A DNA stretch of 64,000 bases, taken from the NCBI RefSeq assembly GCF_030272615.1, contig NC_081414.1, positions 781,610,119 through 781,674,118 of the forward strand. Reading direction: 5' to 3'. This DNA comes from Cryptomeria japonica. Its lineage: Eukaryota; Streptophyta; Pinopsida; Cupressales; Cupressaceae. Position 1 is the first letter of the stretch. The number at the start of each line of letters is the position of its first letter. Shown piece after piece: positions 36,719 to 47,943 of the stretch. A program made the translations under genes and the position numbers. The notes beneath the pieces are model-generated. The model was not told where the DNA came from, searched no databases, and saw only the letters and a list, made by a program, of their open reading frames with translations.

Positions 36719-37640
36719 TTGTGCATGAGTTTTACTACCATTAGTCCTACCTATAGTATTCCTTTGAGAAGAAGTTGTATAATTAAGGCCTCCCAAGGTC
36801 TAATTACTAAGAATATGGAGCCTAATTTAGATAACTTGTTTCATGAAAATATTGATGGTTCCTCTAATCCAACAAATGATGCCATATTTTCCTCATTCTT
36901 TTCATAGTTCTCATAATGTGGATGAATCAGTAACTATGGTTTGCATTGATCAATTGGATAACATTGTCATTGAATTTAAAAAAATTCAACAATGGATGAG
37001 TCAACAATACCCAAAAAGTGAGGAAATCAAACATTGATTGAAGGATTAAAAATAATGGTTCAAAGTCATAAAATTGGTGTTCATTTTCTGCCTAGCCTAA
37101 CTGATATTGTTGACACTAATATTATGCCTATCAATAGTTGTACCAAAGTCCTTGGTTACACTCAATGGCTCTAGTTGATAAGAATGCTCGAGTGCTCAAT
37201 AATCTTTTGTGAAGATTAAATGGGTTACATCAATACTCAAGTGGCAACCATGACATTAGGTGCGACCGCTTTATCCAAATACTTTAGAAAATACTTTATT
37301 CCAGTTTCTGGGTCTTTTCATAGCATACAACACAATTGATAAATGAAAATATGTTGAAACTTCCTCCCATCAAGCCAATTGATAATTCTAAACCTTTTCT
37401 ACCTTATCATGATCCCAAAGCCTTTTGGCAATATCATCATCAATTTAGTCATGACATCAAGAACTGTTATTCCTTAAGGAGTAGGATTCAAGACTTTATT
37501 AATAATAATACCATATCTGTGATTGATGTGATTGACAAAGGAAACAAATTCGTAGCTCCTCCTAATCAAAATATTCAAATCTTTACTAATCCTCTGCCTT
37601 CCAATTCTACTAGTGTGGTGGAGCCTTAGCCTCTTGTATA
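36719..37640 (+). pseudogene. Tat-type Gypsy gag remnant
   Basis: After the LTR and an AT-rich leader, short open pieces in two frames read as the gag start (36719-37037) and the region around the zinc finger (37336-37629). The latter has PYHDPKAFWQYHHQ, FSHDIKNCYSLRSRIQDFI and PPNQNIQIFTNPLP, typical of Tat gag, whose usual Tyr-Cys is replaced by Phe-Trp. It ends in a stop near 37629. No protease follows; the next block is in the opposite direction. Confidence 0.6.
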
Positions 37641-37699
37641 TATATGAAAATAAGATTGTTTGTCAATTGAGGTACACACAATAGATCATTTAAGGTTCC

Positions 37700-38900
37700 A
37701 AACCCTAATATCAATAGATCCCTTTTTAATTACATTCATATATGTATGAAATCTTATTAAAATCAATGGTATGTTACAAGGGTCAAATGAAGAGAACATA
37801 GACTATAAAGATACCATATGATGAGAAGCCCTTGAATCTAGAAGCCATCTCCTTAAATCATGACTTGTAGTAGCACAAAGGGCTTGTCCTTTACTTGTCC
37901 CAAAAGTGTGACTCTTCCCCTTATCAAATTATTTTTCTTTGGAAGAAAAAGCTGAAATAGACATTCTCAAAGGCACATTGCTTCTATTAATCTCAAGAAG
38001 ATGCTTCAATTCATCAATATCCTTACTGTAAAAATGATATTCTTCATATCTTGACTTCTTACAATACATACAAAAAATATTATCCTTCTTAGATAATTCT
38101 CTCCTAGGGGAGGAAATAGAATTTGTTTGTTGGGGAGAGGAAGATTATGCCCTATCCTTCTATGGCATTGGTTTTGATTGCTTCTACTTCTTGTTGGTAC
38201 CCTTCTCATAATTATCCACCAAAGCATGCGACTTATATGACTTGATAATACCAATTATGTTCGACTTTTCTTGTTCAAGCACCAAAAGATTAGTGAATAA
38301 ATAAAAGGATGGTGTAGTATAGGCACCTCCAATTATAAATTGATGAGTGTGGAAACTAGAATAAAAGTTGCATATTTGGAAGGAAGCTTCCCCAAGAAAT
38401 TAAAAAAAGAACAATTGTGCATCCTTCATTTCAATGCCACAATCCTTGAGTTGTACTATCAGCTCATTTTCATTAGTAACATAGTCTTGGATTGTATCAA
38501 AATTATTGGGATGTAAATTTAGGATATCACTTTAGAGTGTATGTCCTCTAATGTCATCAACTTGACCATACAATTGACCAAGCTTATCTCAAGCTTTATT
38601 TATTCTTTTATACTTCTCAATATGAAAGATAATAGCGAGATATATATTTTCTCAAGACCCGAAGAGCCATAAAGAACTTAATGATTCATTTAATTTTCAT
38701 ATTAGCATCAATATTAGGATTTGAGGGTTCAAAAATTGTTCCATGAACATAATATTTTAAATCTTTTTCCATTAGTTTACCCCACGCATTAACTTTTCAA
38801 GCTGCATAATTATGTGGAGTAAAAGAGGAATTTTTGGAGAATCTACAATTAAAAATTAAAAGAGCACAAAAGGAGAGGAGCACAAGGACACAAGACACCC
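37700..38900 (-). pseudogene. Copia gag and protease fragment, heavily decayed
   Basis: In shifting minus-strand frames I read gag pieces (HPNNFDTIQDYVTNENEL, then LKDCGIEMKDAQL). A degenerate zinc knuckle CMYCKKSRYEEYHFY follows, with two of the four ligands lost, then KDIDELKHLLEINRSN. WLLDSRASHHM comes next, where the Asp-Ser-Gly protease site has become Asp-Ser-Arg. The fragment stops at about 37700. It belongs to a Copia family different from elements 1-3. Confidence 0.6.
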
Positions 38901-39098
38901 CCAAAATTCCCTCAATCAAAGAACCCCTCAACACAATGATGATTTGGAAATTTATACTTAGTGCTTGTAAAATGACTACTTATAAAACCAGAAAAAGTGG
39001 AATTTTGTTTTGAATATTTACAACCACCTGAATTCGGATATATAAAACTAAAATTACTAATGTAGAAAACCAAACAGAGATCCAAGCATTACAAATGC

Positions 39099-39158
39099 AA
39101 AAAATAAGCCAAATAAAGCCATGTTCTAAAAAAATAAGCCAAATAAAGTCATGTTCTA
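39099..39158. repeat. Tandem duplication, two ~30-bp units
   Basis: The unit AAAATAAGCCAAATAAAG(C/T)C then ATGTTCTA occurs twice in a row with one mismatch. It lies in an otherwise featureless spacer between the Copia gag debris and the Tat pol fragment. Confidence 0.8.
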
Positions 39159-39169
39159 AAAATGAAATT

Positions 39170-41925
39170 TCTAATCATAGTGACTATAAATGTGTGAGAC
39201 TTCACCTTGTGATTGTAACTATGAACCATATGCTACTAATATGTTTTTAGGTGATTGAAAGTATTTTATAGATTCTCATCTAACAATTCCAAATATCACA
39301 AGAGAAAGACCCTCTAGTCTTTGTCATTGATAAGCTCACGTAGAGAGACCTCTAAATATGGTCATTCGACCTCAATGGACAAGATGTCTTCAACACCATA
39401 AATAACTATATAGGGAGTAGTTTCAATAGGTGTGTGAACACTTGTGTGATAGTTCCATAGTGCAAGATTAAGTTGGATGTTCTAGTTGTGGCCAACATCA
39501 TCGACTACCTTTCTAAGGACCAATAATTGTTTTATTAGATGCCTCAACTTGACAATTACCTTGGAGGTAGTATGGAGTATAAAAAAGATGATGGCTATGG
39601 AAGTGGTCAGAAAGCTCATGAAAATCCTAATTTTTGAAGGGATGCACATTGTTTGTGATGATGGAAAGGGGAACACCATATCAAAAAATGATATAATTAT
39701 GGATGAAAGATACAATCTACTTATTGGTGACTTCGGTGAGAGGGATGACCTCAATCTAGCTTTTGAAATACTCAATGGTTGTGATAATGAATTTATGGCC
39801 ATTGAAGGATGAATCTTGCCCATGAGATCAAGTACGCACTTACAAAAGGGCCATGGTGTAGTGACTGGTTGAAGTTCCTATGCTAGTGCATGAATAAGGT
39901 CTCCATGAATATGACACTTCTTAGATTTCCTAACAAACTGGTATGACTACTCTTTCTCCATTATAGTCCAGTAGTAACTAGTCCTCATTAGTTTCTTAGC
40001 TAAGGTTGGACCACTAGAGTGAGCCCCTCATATACCTTTGTGGAATTCACATAATGTGATTTGAGCTTTATCATACTCTAAACATCTATGAAGAGTACTA
40101 TCATGACCTTGTTAAGTTGAGTGTGTTAGCTATGATGATGTAGAAGGAGGATTGGTAGATGAAGGAATGATATTAGTTATTCAAAAGATTAGGTGGAAGG
40201 ATATTATCATGAAGCTAGGTGAAAATTTCATCATACCAAGGGGAATCAGGACCAACACATAATAATTATGCTGGAGTGATCTCCAATACAGGGACCAAAA
40301 CATTATCCACCAAGAACACATCTAATGGATCTCATTCTATGGTATGTTGATCAAGGAAGCAATGGTTGCCATAGCCTCTATAGCTCAATTGATCTCTCTT
40401 GGTAAACACTTAAAGAATATCTTTGTAAAAATTTTCTTGAAGTCATCTACCATTTTATTGTAAGGCATTAGTTTTTCATCTTTGGTCTAATAAACATCAC
40501 TTTTTTGACAAATCACAAGTGCAGAGTCTCCAAAAATATTAAGTTCATGGATACTCCACTAAAATGTAATTCGTAGACTTGTTGTCAATGTATCATATTT
40601 TTCAATATTGTCTAGACAAGGAAATGGTAGCTGATATGATTTAGGAATAGAATCCCTTTGAGGTATGATGAAGAGTATGCCTACTCCTACTCAATGTTGT
40701 TTATATGAACCATCAGTTTAGTTTCCATAATTTTGATTTGTTCACTACGAAGATGGATTAATTTGAAAATTTTGATATGGTAGGAGAATCATCAATCATT
40801 GGTGCATTCGTGAGTTGGCCCATAATTACTTGTCCTTTGATATATTTTCTATCCACACAGTCAGTGATAATTCACTTAACATCATGATCTATTTAACTAG
40901 CCTGCCTATGAGAGTTTCTTTGTTGAGTAAATATTTTAGTGCATAAATTCTTGCTACAAGCTTTGTCTTGTGAGATAGCATGTAATGATGCAAATTCTAT
41001 GAAGGAAAGATCACAGCAAGGCAAGCACTCTCAATTGGAGTGTAATTAAGCTCATATCCAATTAATGTGCAACTAAAGCAGTGGATGACTTGTTCTTTTA
41101 TTTCATGATCATGTTGTGCCAATAGAGCCCCTAATGATATGAATGTTTCTAATATGTATAGTTACAATGGTTTTCCTTGGATTGGTGGCATAAGCAATGG
41201 TTGATTCAAATAGTCTTTGAGATATTGAAAATCTTGTTGGAATTTTTCATTCCACTTAAACTTGATTTTCTTGTGAAGTGAAACTTGAAACTAATGACAC
41301 TTATATGCGAGTTGTGATATGAATCTACAGATTGATTGGAGATAAAATGATTTGTGTTCTTAGGAGGAGGCATATGTAAGATTTCTTCAACTTTTGTTGG
41401 ATCTACTTCAATACCTCATTGTGAGATAATATATCCTAGGAGTTTCTCAGAGGTATCTCTAAAGATACACTTCTTGGGATTCAATCTAACTTTGTATTTT
41501 TCCAAGTGATAAAAAACCACTGATAATATGTCCAAATATTATTCCCTTGTTAATGATTTTCCTTATAGATCATTTGCATCATCTTCCATGGTGACATGCA
41601 TGATGTCATAAATAATTATTGTTATGGCTCTCTCATATATGCCACATGTATTCTTGAGTCCAAAAGGTATGAAATTACAACAAAAAGTACCCCACATACA
41701 TGTGAATGTTGTCTTGTGTTCATCTTCAAGTTCTATCTTAATCTGATATTATCTAGAGAATCCATCCATAAGTGATGACACAACATGGCTTGTTGTGAGA
41801 TCAAAGATTAAATAAATGTTCAATAATGGCAAGTCATCCTTGGTACATGCCTTGATTATGTCTCTAAAATTAGTGCATATTATTATGTTTCCATTTTGTT
41901 TTCTAATAGGTACAAGATTAGATAT
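39170..41925 (-). pseudogene. Ty3/Gypsy (Tat lineage) pol: RT, RNase H, second RNase H, integrase; cut by element 3
   Basis: Reading leftwards from 41925, reverse transcriptase pieces come first: GFSR, EDEHKTTFTC, PFGLKNTCGIYERA, then KYKVRLNPKKCIFRDTSEKL. The first RNase H follows (near 40930: KTKLVARIYALKYLLNKETL), and then a second, archaeal-like RNase H (near 40700-40400: DGSYKQH, SIPKSYQLPFPC, FGDSALVICQ, DEKLMPYNKMVDDFKK). Integrase comes last (39830-39170: DLMGKIHP, FIITTIEYF, FGVP, ALWNYHTSVHTPIETTPY). Two RNase H domains are the mark of the Tat/Ogre group. Stops and frameshifts are frequent. The rest of RT, PR and gag would lie beyond element 3. Confidence 0.8.
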
Positions 41926-41947
41926 TGTTCATTCTGATACTAATTGT
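41926..41947 (-). repeat. Element 3 3' LTR, outer 22 bp, separated by element 2
   Basis: The bases TGTTCATTC then TGATACTAATTGT align with 63651-63672 (TGTTAGTTT then TGATACTAATTGT). The last five bases, ATTGT, are the left copy of the element 2 target-site duplication. Confidence 0.85.
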
Positions 41948-43542
41948 TGTTGGCATTATGTGAACCGGCATGAAGACATAATCATATTGTATGTTGTCAT
42001 TAATGTCAATATGAGACATGGTGAGAACTGGCACATGTAATAGGTGAGGAGAGAGGAACTGACATATGTATGAATAGGTTTATATGCCAAAGTGAAGCGG
42101 CACATTTGTTCAAGGTGAACCGGCATGTAGTTATGAGAACAAGCACACGAAACAATTGTATGGCTACTGGTTGCTAGGTAGCTTCCACTTCGGGGTTTCT
42201 GGTTGGAGCAACTCAAGTGACTCAATCGGTAATCTTCATATGATGAGTTAGCAGTATGATGGAGGACAAATCATGTTGCCACGTAAGCTCTGTGCACGTG
42301 AAGGATCTTGCATGAAGAAGACTATTCCTATCCACCTCGAGAATGTGCGAAGTTTGTCAAATGGTGATAATGCATGATGGGTTATCAGCCACCATGAAAA
42401 TGGTGGATAATGGACGATGGAGAATGTCTTGAGATTGACTCAAGATTGTTGCATTTAATGCAGTATGATTCAACGGTCAGGATCGAACTGCTTGACTTGC
42501 TTAACCTAATAGGTTTAGGGTTTAGGGTTTTTGCTACCAACCTGTATGTTTCCTATAAGGTCGATGTTGTGTTTCTTTCTGAAGTTGTTGGCAAAAGTTG
42601 TGAGTGTGTATCCAAGGGAAGTGATATGTGATTATTGCCAGACCAAAGGAGAGAAGATATATTTGCAAAGTGAATGTGCAGAATGTGAAGAGGAGCCAAA
42701 ATGGATCTACATTATCATTGAGTGCTATTAACAGATCATTGTAATACCTGTTGATCTCTAACCACTTCAACAGTTGTAAAATCCCCTAATAGGGTAGCCT
42801 TAACTGGCTTGATTCAAAATCCCTTAAATCAGGTGGTCTTAATCGGCTTGTTTCAAATCCCTTAACCGGGTAACTCAAGGCTAATGAGTTCTAAGAAGCT
42901 AGAGAAGCTTAGGAGATCCTTTTAGCTATTGAGGTCTTAAAATCCTCTAACAAGGTGACCCTACTGATTTTAACCCTTAATCGGATATCCCTTAACCGGG
43001 TGATCCCTAATAGGATCGGTTCCTACCAAAACCTATTGTAATGTTCTTAACCAGACAAGGCTCCTAATAGAGTGGATTTCTAAAGTGTTCAAAAAGTAGC
43101 TTGTGGGTATTCATCCCCAGCATGGTTTTTCCCAGTTGGGTTTCCACGTGAAAAATATGTGTGTCACGTGAAATGCTTTTGTCTTGTGATGCTTTGTTTT
43201 ATCTATTATGCACATGAAGTTTCTATGTTTTATGCCTATCTATAAAACATATTGAACTCACTATTGTGAAGATTTGATGGTTAAGTCTACTAGTTCATGC
43301 ATGTGAATATTTTGATAATGTGGTATTGAGCTAAGAGAAAAGCTTATTGGGTGACCAGTTCATGACTGATTCAGCTATACTGGATGTTACTGGTTGGACT
43401 CTCTTTTACCAGTATCTCTATTTATGAGTCATTTGGAGTATTTGCTGCCAAACTAGTTTTGGACTATATTTGTGTTTGTACTAATTCACACCCCCGCCTT
43501 TTAGTACCAGTTTGGTACTAGTGGTTTATCATTGAGTTATCA
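41948..43542 (+). repeat. Element 2 5' LTR
   Basis: TG...CA ends, 1595 bp. It contains an array of short diverged motifs of the form CCCTTAACCGGGT between about 42780 and 43040, and a TTTAGGGTTTAGGG stretch near 42515. Two bases separate it from the primer-binding site. Confidence 0.95.
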
Positions 43543-43544
43543 AT

Positions 43545-43556
43545 TGGTATCAGAGC
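43545..43556 (+). other. Element 2 primer-binding site (initiator Met tRNA)
   Basis: TGGTATCAGAGC is complementary to the 3' end of plant initiator methionine tRNA, the usual primer of plant Copia reverse transcription. It is two bases from the 5' LTR. Confidence 0.9.
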
Positions 43557-43612
43557 ACCTCCAGGTCCTTTGTGTTGTAAGCCTAATCGCTTGAGGAAAA
43601 GATCCTAGACAA

Positions 43613-44304
43613 ATGATGAAGAGGGAAGGTCCAAAGTTTAATAGGGAAAACTTTGGTATATAGAAAGACAGGATGAAGATATTCATCAAAAGCATGGGTG
43701 TTCAACACTGGAGTTATGTTGAAAATGTATATGTTGTTCCTACCGGTACTCTCACCGACAACCAAAAGAGAGAGATACAAGAAAATGGGCAAGTCATGGA
43801 AGCCCTCATCAGTAGTCTATCTGACATTGAGTTTATTGATGTCCAGGATAAGGCTAATCCCAAAGAAGTATGGGATGCTCTTGAAAATATCTATGGTGGC
43901 GATGAGCATGTAAAATAGGCTAAGGAAGAGAGCTAGAGAGGAAAGTTTGAAGACATGCGGATGGTTGAAGGGGAGACCGATCAACAATATGGAATAAGAA
44001 TCAAAACAATTGCTGGAGAAATAAAGAGTGCAGGTGGCAAAATAGAAGATTCCATTGTGGTCAATAAAGTCTTGAGATCCCTATTGCCGGTCTATGCAAT
44101 AAGGGTTGCTGCTATTCAAGAGCTGAGATCAATAGACAAGTCCAAGGTATCCTTGGACTCCATCTAGCCAAGTTGATAGCCTATGAGCTAAATTGTTTTG
44201 ATGGTAGTATTCAAAAGTTAGAATCAGCTTTTAAAGCTTTTGCTATATCATCCAGAAAAGGAAAAGAAGCTAGCACTTGTGGGGAACCTAGTCAGAACTG
44301 AGAA
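43613..44304 (+). pseudogene. Element 2 gag N-terminal part (UBN2-type)
   Basis: From the ATG at 43613 the frame gives FNRENFGI, a TAG where the related gag of element 3 has Trp, then KIFIKSMGVQHWSYVEN, DALENIYGGDEHVK and MRMVEGETDQQYGIRIK. A second stop (TAG) lies at 43916-43918. Near 44160 a one-base shift moves the coding into another frame, which leads into the zinc-knuckle stretch. Gag would form the virus-like particle. Confidence 0.88.
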
Positions 44305-44859
44305 ATGAAGGATGAAGAGTTTCTGATAGAATTTGAAGCTCTTCTAGCCAGGAGATTCCCAAAAGGGACTGGTAAATACAAAGGTAAGCTTCCTTTGAAA
44401 TGTTTCTCCTGTAACCGGATAGGACATATTGCTATGAATTGTCCTAATAGTGACAATAAGGACAAATCGAAAAGGTTCAAGAAATTCAAAGGAGGGAATC
44501 GGAGAAACTATTTTGTAGCAGTTGATGAAGGTGTCACAGATGAGGAATCAGAAGATGAAGAGAATGGAGACATTGTATTTGTTGCTGTAAAGGAAGATGT
44601 GGAAGACAAGAAGGCTCTTGTCTCCCAGTTTGAAAATTCAAATGAGTGGATCATTGATAGTGGTTGTTCTCACCATATGACTGGTGACTGGAGGAAGTTT
44701 CTATCCTTAGAGGAGTATGATGGTGGTGTGGTTTTCTTTGGCAATGGTGCACCATGCATGGTCAAAGGCAGAGGGTCCATCTCTTTGAATGGAAAGAGTA
44801 GTGCTGACAATGTGTACTGGGTTGATGGTCTCAGACACAACCTTCTAAATGTTGCCTAG
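44305..44859 (+). pseudogene. Element 2 zinc knuckle and aspartic protease
   Basis: The zinc knuckle CFSCNRIGHIAMNC keeps all four ligands of C-x2-C-x4-H-x4-C. The protease active site WIIDSGCSHHMTGD is intact, with the Asp codon at 44656-44658. The stretch ends with a TAG at 44857-44859 in a position where related elements continue (NVA then LNDSG), most simply a CAG-to-TAG change. Confidence 0.9.
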
Positions 44860-44943
44860 TTAAATGATAGTGGTCTCACTCTGTAATTCAAGAATGGAGT
44901 TTGCAGAATCAAAGGTAAAGATGGTAAACTGGTAGCCACCAGC

Positions 44944-45860
44944 ATGCAGACTAAAGGTAACCTATTTCATCTAAATGCAAATATAAGTACATGTCTTATG
45001 GCTAAGCTTGATGATAGCTGGATATGGCATAGGAGATTCTGCCATGTGAACTTTGACAACATTATGAAGGCTAGTAAGATCAAGGTAGTTAGAGGGTTGC
45101 TGGTGTTGAGCAAACCAGATAATACCTTGTGTAGAGAATTTCAATTGGGGAAAATTTCATTCTCAACCTTTAAAAGTAAATGTTTCACTACTGACAACTT
45201 GCTTGATCTTGTGCATACTGATCTATGTGGTCCTATGAAAACTAGAAGTGTGCAGGGTGATAGGTACGTCATGATTCTCACTGATGACTGCTCAAGAATG
45301 ATGTGGGTCACATTCTTGAAAGACAAGTCTGAAGCTTTTGGGAAATTCAAAGCATTCAGAGCATTAGTGGAGAAGGAAAGTGGTAAAAGGATCAAATGTC
45401 TCAGAACTGATCAAGGAGGGGAATTCACTTCCAATGAATTCAACAAGTATTGTGAAGAATTTGGCATCAAGAGACAGGTGTCTACCCCCCGGACTCCATA
45501 GCAGAATGGCCTAGTAGAGAGGAATAACTGGACTATGGTTGAAGCTTCTAGAACCATGTCGATCCAAGGAAAGGTTTCTCACACCTTCTAGAGAGAAGCG
45601 GTGAGCACTACAATCTACACTATGAATCGGGTACTCATCAAAAAGGGTAAGGACAAAACTCCTTATGAGTATTGGACTGGTAAGACACCTGTGGTTAACT
45701 ACTTTAAGGTATTTGGTAGCAAATATTACATCAAGAGGTGTGATCATTAGGGTAAATTTGAAGCTAAATGTGATGAGGGAATATATCTAGGATATTCCAC
45801 CAAGAGTAAAGCTTACAACTGCTACAACAATAGGACTCAGAGAATTATGGAAAGCATCAA
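44944..45860 (+). pseudogene. Element 2 gag-pre-integrase and integrase
   Basis: WIWHRRFCHVNFDNI is the zinc-binding region. DLVHTDLCGPM carries the first catalytic Asp, LRTDQGGEFTS the second and GLVERNN the Glu. TAG at 45499-45501 replaces a Gln just before QNGLVERNN. Another TAG near 45588 replaces the Trp of the FWREA motif, which is intact in element 3. A third, near 45748, precedes GKFEAKCDEG. Confidence 0.9.
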
Positions 45861-46139
45861 TGTAAAAGTTGATGAATCCTCTAAGAAGATTGAGGAAACT
45901 GCCAGTGAGAAAGTTGTAAATGAATCGGTTGCAACCTTTTGGGAACCGGTTGTCAGTCAACCTAGTACTAGTAACAGTGTTCCTAAACCAGTGAGTGCTG
46001 ATACTGATGAAGATGAGGATGAAGAAGAAAAGCAAGAAGAACCAATTAAGACCATTCCTTGGTATGTCAAGTTGAATCATGATCCCAAGCAGATCATAGG
46101 TGATAAGGATGCAGGAATCCTTACTAGAAGAAAGATCAG

Positions 46140-46875
46140 AGAAAACTTATGTATGATCTCTGAACTTGAGCCTAAGTCATTCAAAGAGGCTCATAAAGAT
46201 GAAGACTGGATCAAGGCAATGGAAGAAGAACTTGACTAGATAGAGAAAAATGGTACGTGGTCCTTGGTACCCAGACCAGAGCATAAAAATGTCATTGGCA
46301 CCAAATGGGTGTTCAAAAATAAGTTGAATGAGGATGGCACAATGATTAGGAATAAAGCCAGACTAGTATGCAAAGGATATGCTCAAGAAGAAGGTGAAGA
46401 CTATGGGGAAACCTTTGCTCCTATAGCCAGATTAGGAGTTTGTATGCTTCTTGCATATGCAGCTTTTAAGAGATTCAAGGTATATCAAATGGATGTAAAA
46501 TCTGCATTCCTAAATGGTGTACTTGAAGAGGAGGTATATATTGAGCAACCAGATGGGTTTACCCTATCGGAAGACAGTGACATGGTATGTAGGCTACATA
46601 AAGCATTATATGGTTTGAAGCAAGCACCTAGGGCATGGTATGAGCACCTACATTCCCATCTTGTGAAGATTGGATTTGAGAGAACAAGTGAAGATAGCAA
46701 TATCTACTTGAAGTTTGAAGAAGATCAGATTCTGATCTGTGAAGTTCTTGTTGATGACATCATCTTTGGTGGAGATGACAAGATGAGTCATGAGTTTGTT
46801 GATGAGATGAAGAAAGAGTTTGAGATGTCACTCATAGGGGAGATTAAGTTCTTCATTGGACTACAGATCCAATAG
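46140..46875 (+). pseudogene. Element 2 Copia reverse transcriptase
   Basis: The frame holds [51 protein letters not shown] and [14 protein letters not shown]. The catalytic box LVDDIIFGG has Asp-Asp codons at 46753-46758. The domain is open from 46264 to the TAG at 46873, which replaces a Gln present in element 3 (LHILQMKDE). A TAG near 46237 likewise replaces the Gln of EELDQIEKN. The catalytic residues are intact. Confidence 0.92.
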
Positions 46876-47037
46876 ATGGAAGATGGAATCTTCATCACTT
46901 AGTCCAAATATGTCAAAGAAGTGTTGAAGACTTTTGGCATGGAAGATAGCAAACCGGTTGGTACACTGATGGTGACCGGTTGCAAATTGACAAAGGAGGA
47001 TGATTCCACACTGGTTGACGAGAAGGAATAGTGATCA

Positions 47038-47700
47038 ATGATTGGTAAGTTGCATTATGTAGTGCATAGCAGAACGGATATTGCACATGCAGTTGGCATC
47101 ACTGCAAGGTTCCAGAAGAGTCCAAGAGATTCTCACTTAAGTGCAGTCAAGCGGATTCTTAGGTATCTGAAGGGAATAGTTGACTATGGATTGTGGTACC
47201 CATACAACAATAATTTCAATCTAAAAGTATTCACAGATGTTGATTGGGCCGATAATGTGGATGACTGGAAGAGCACAACTGGTGGTGCATTCTTTCTTGA
47301 TGGTAGACTGGTCTCATGGATGAGTAAAAAGTAGAGTTGTATCTCTCAGTCTATAGTGGAAGCAGAGTATGTTGCAGCTTTCATGAACTATACTCAGACA
47401 ATCTAGATGAAGCATGTATTGGAAGGCTTCAAGATCCCTATATCTGAACTGGTAAGTATATTTTGTGATAACACAAGTGCTATCAATATATCAAAGAATC
47501 TAGTTTTACATTCTAGAACCAAGCATTTTGAGCTTAAGTATCATTTCTTGAAGGAAAAGGTTCAGAATAAAGAGATTGCACTGGAGCATGTGTCCAATAA
47601 GGAGCAGTTAGTAGACATATTCACCAAGCCTCTCCCAAAGACAACATTTGTGCATTTGAGAGGTGAATTAGGGGTATTGCCCCTTCAAGAGGTGAACTAA
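47038..47700 (+). pseudogene. Element 2 Copia RNase H
   Basis: MIGKLHYVVHSRTDIAHAV, VFTDVDWADNVDDWKSTTGG and FCDNTSAINISKNLVLHSRT are the standard Copia RNase H blocks. The pol end EQLVDIFTKPLPKTTFVHLR closes at the stop 47698-47700. Internal TAGs near 47333 and 47404 replace the Gln of SKKQ and a Trp, judged against element 3. Confidence 0.92.
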
Positions 47701-47943
47701 AAGTGATTGTTCCACATCAGTCAGGTACTGGATAGACAAATCTTTGGTTGATTGGTGTGTTTAAGGATGCTACTCCTCAGGGGGAGTATCAAGATGAAAC
47801 AGTGATGATTGTACCTCCACTTTGGCATTGTTGTCAAAGGGGGAGAAGGAGTGAAGCGAAAAGATATCTGGAGCAAATGTGGAGAAGATGTGAAGAAGAG
47901 AAGATATCTTTTGTATATTTCCATCAATGCCAAAGGGGGAGAT
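47701..47943 (+). other. Element 2 3' untranslated segment and polypurine tract
   Basis: The segment is purine-rich. AAAGGGGGAGAT directly before the 3' LTR is the primer for plus-strand synthesis. A similar word (CAAAGGGGGAGAAGGAG) occurs about 100 bp upstream near 47836 and may be a second polypurine tract. Confidence 0.8.

Noticed and set aside
42508-42536. TTTAGGGTTTAGGG stretch resembling plant telomere repeat
   Set aside because: Only about two units, within the element 2 LTR and diverged in the other LTR copy; not an interstitial telomere.
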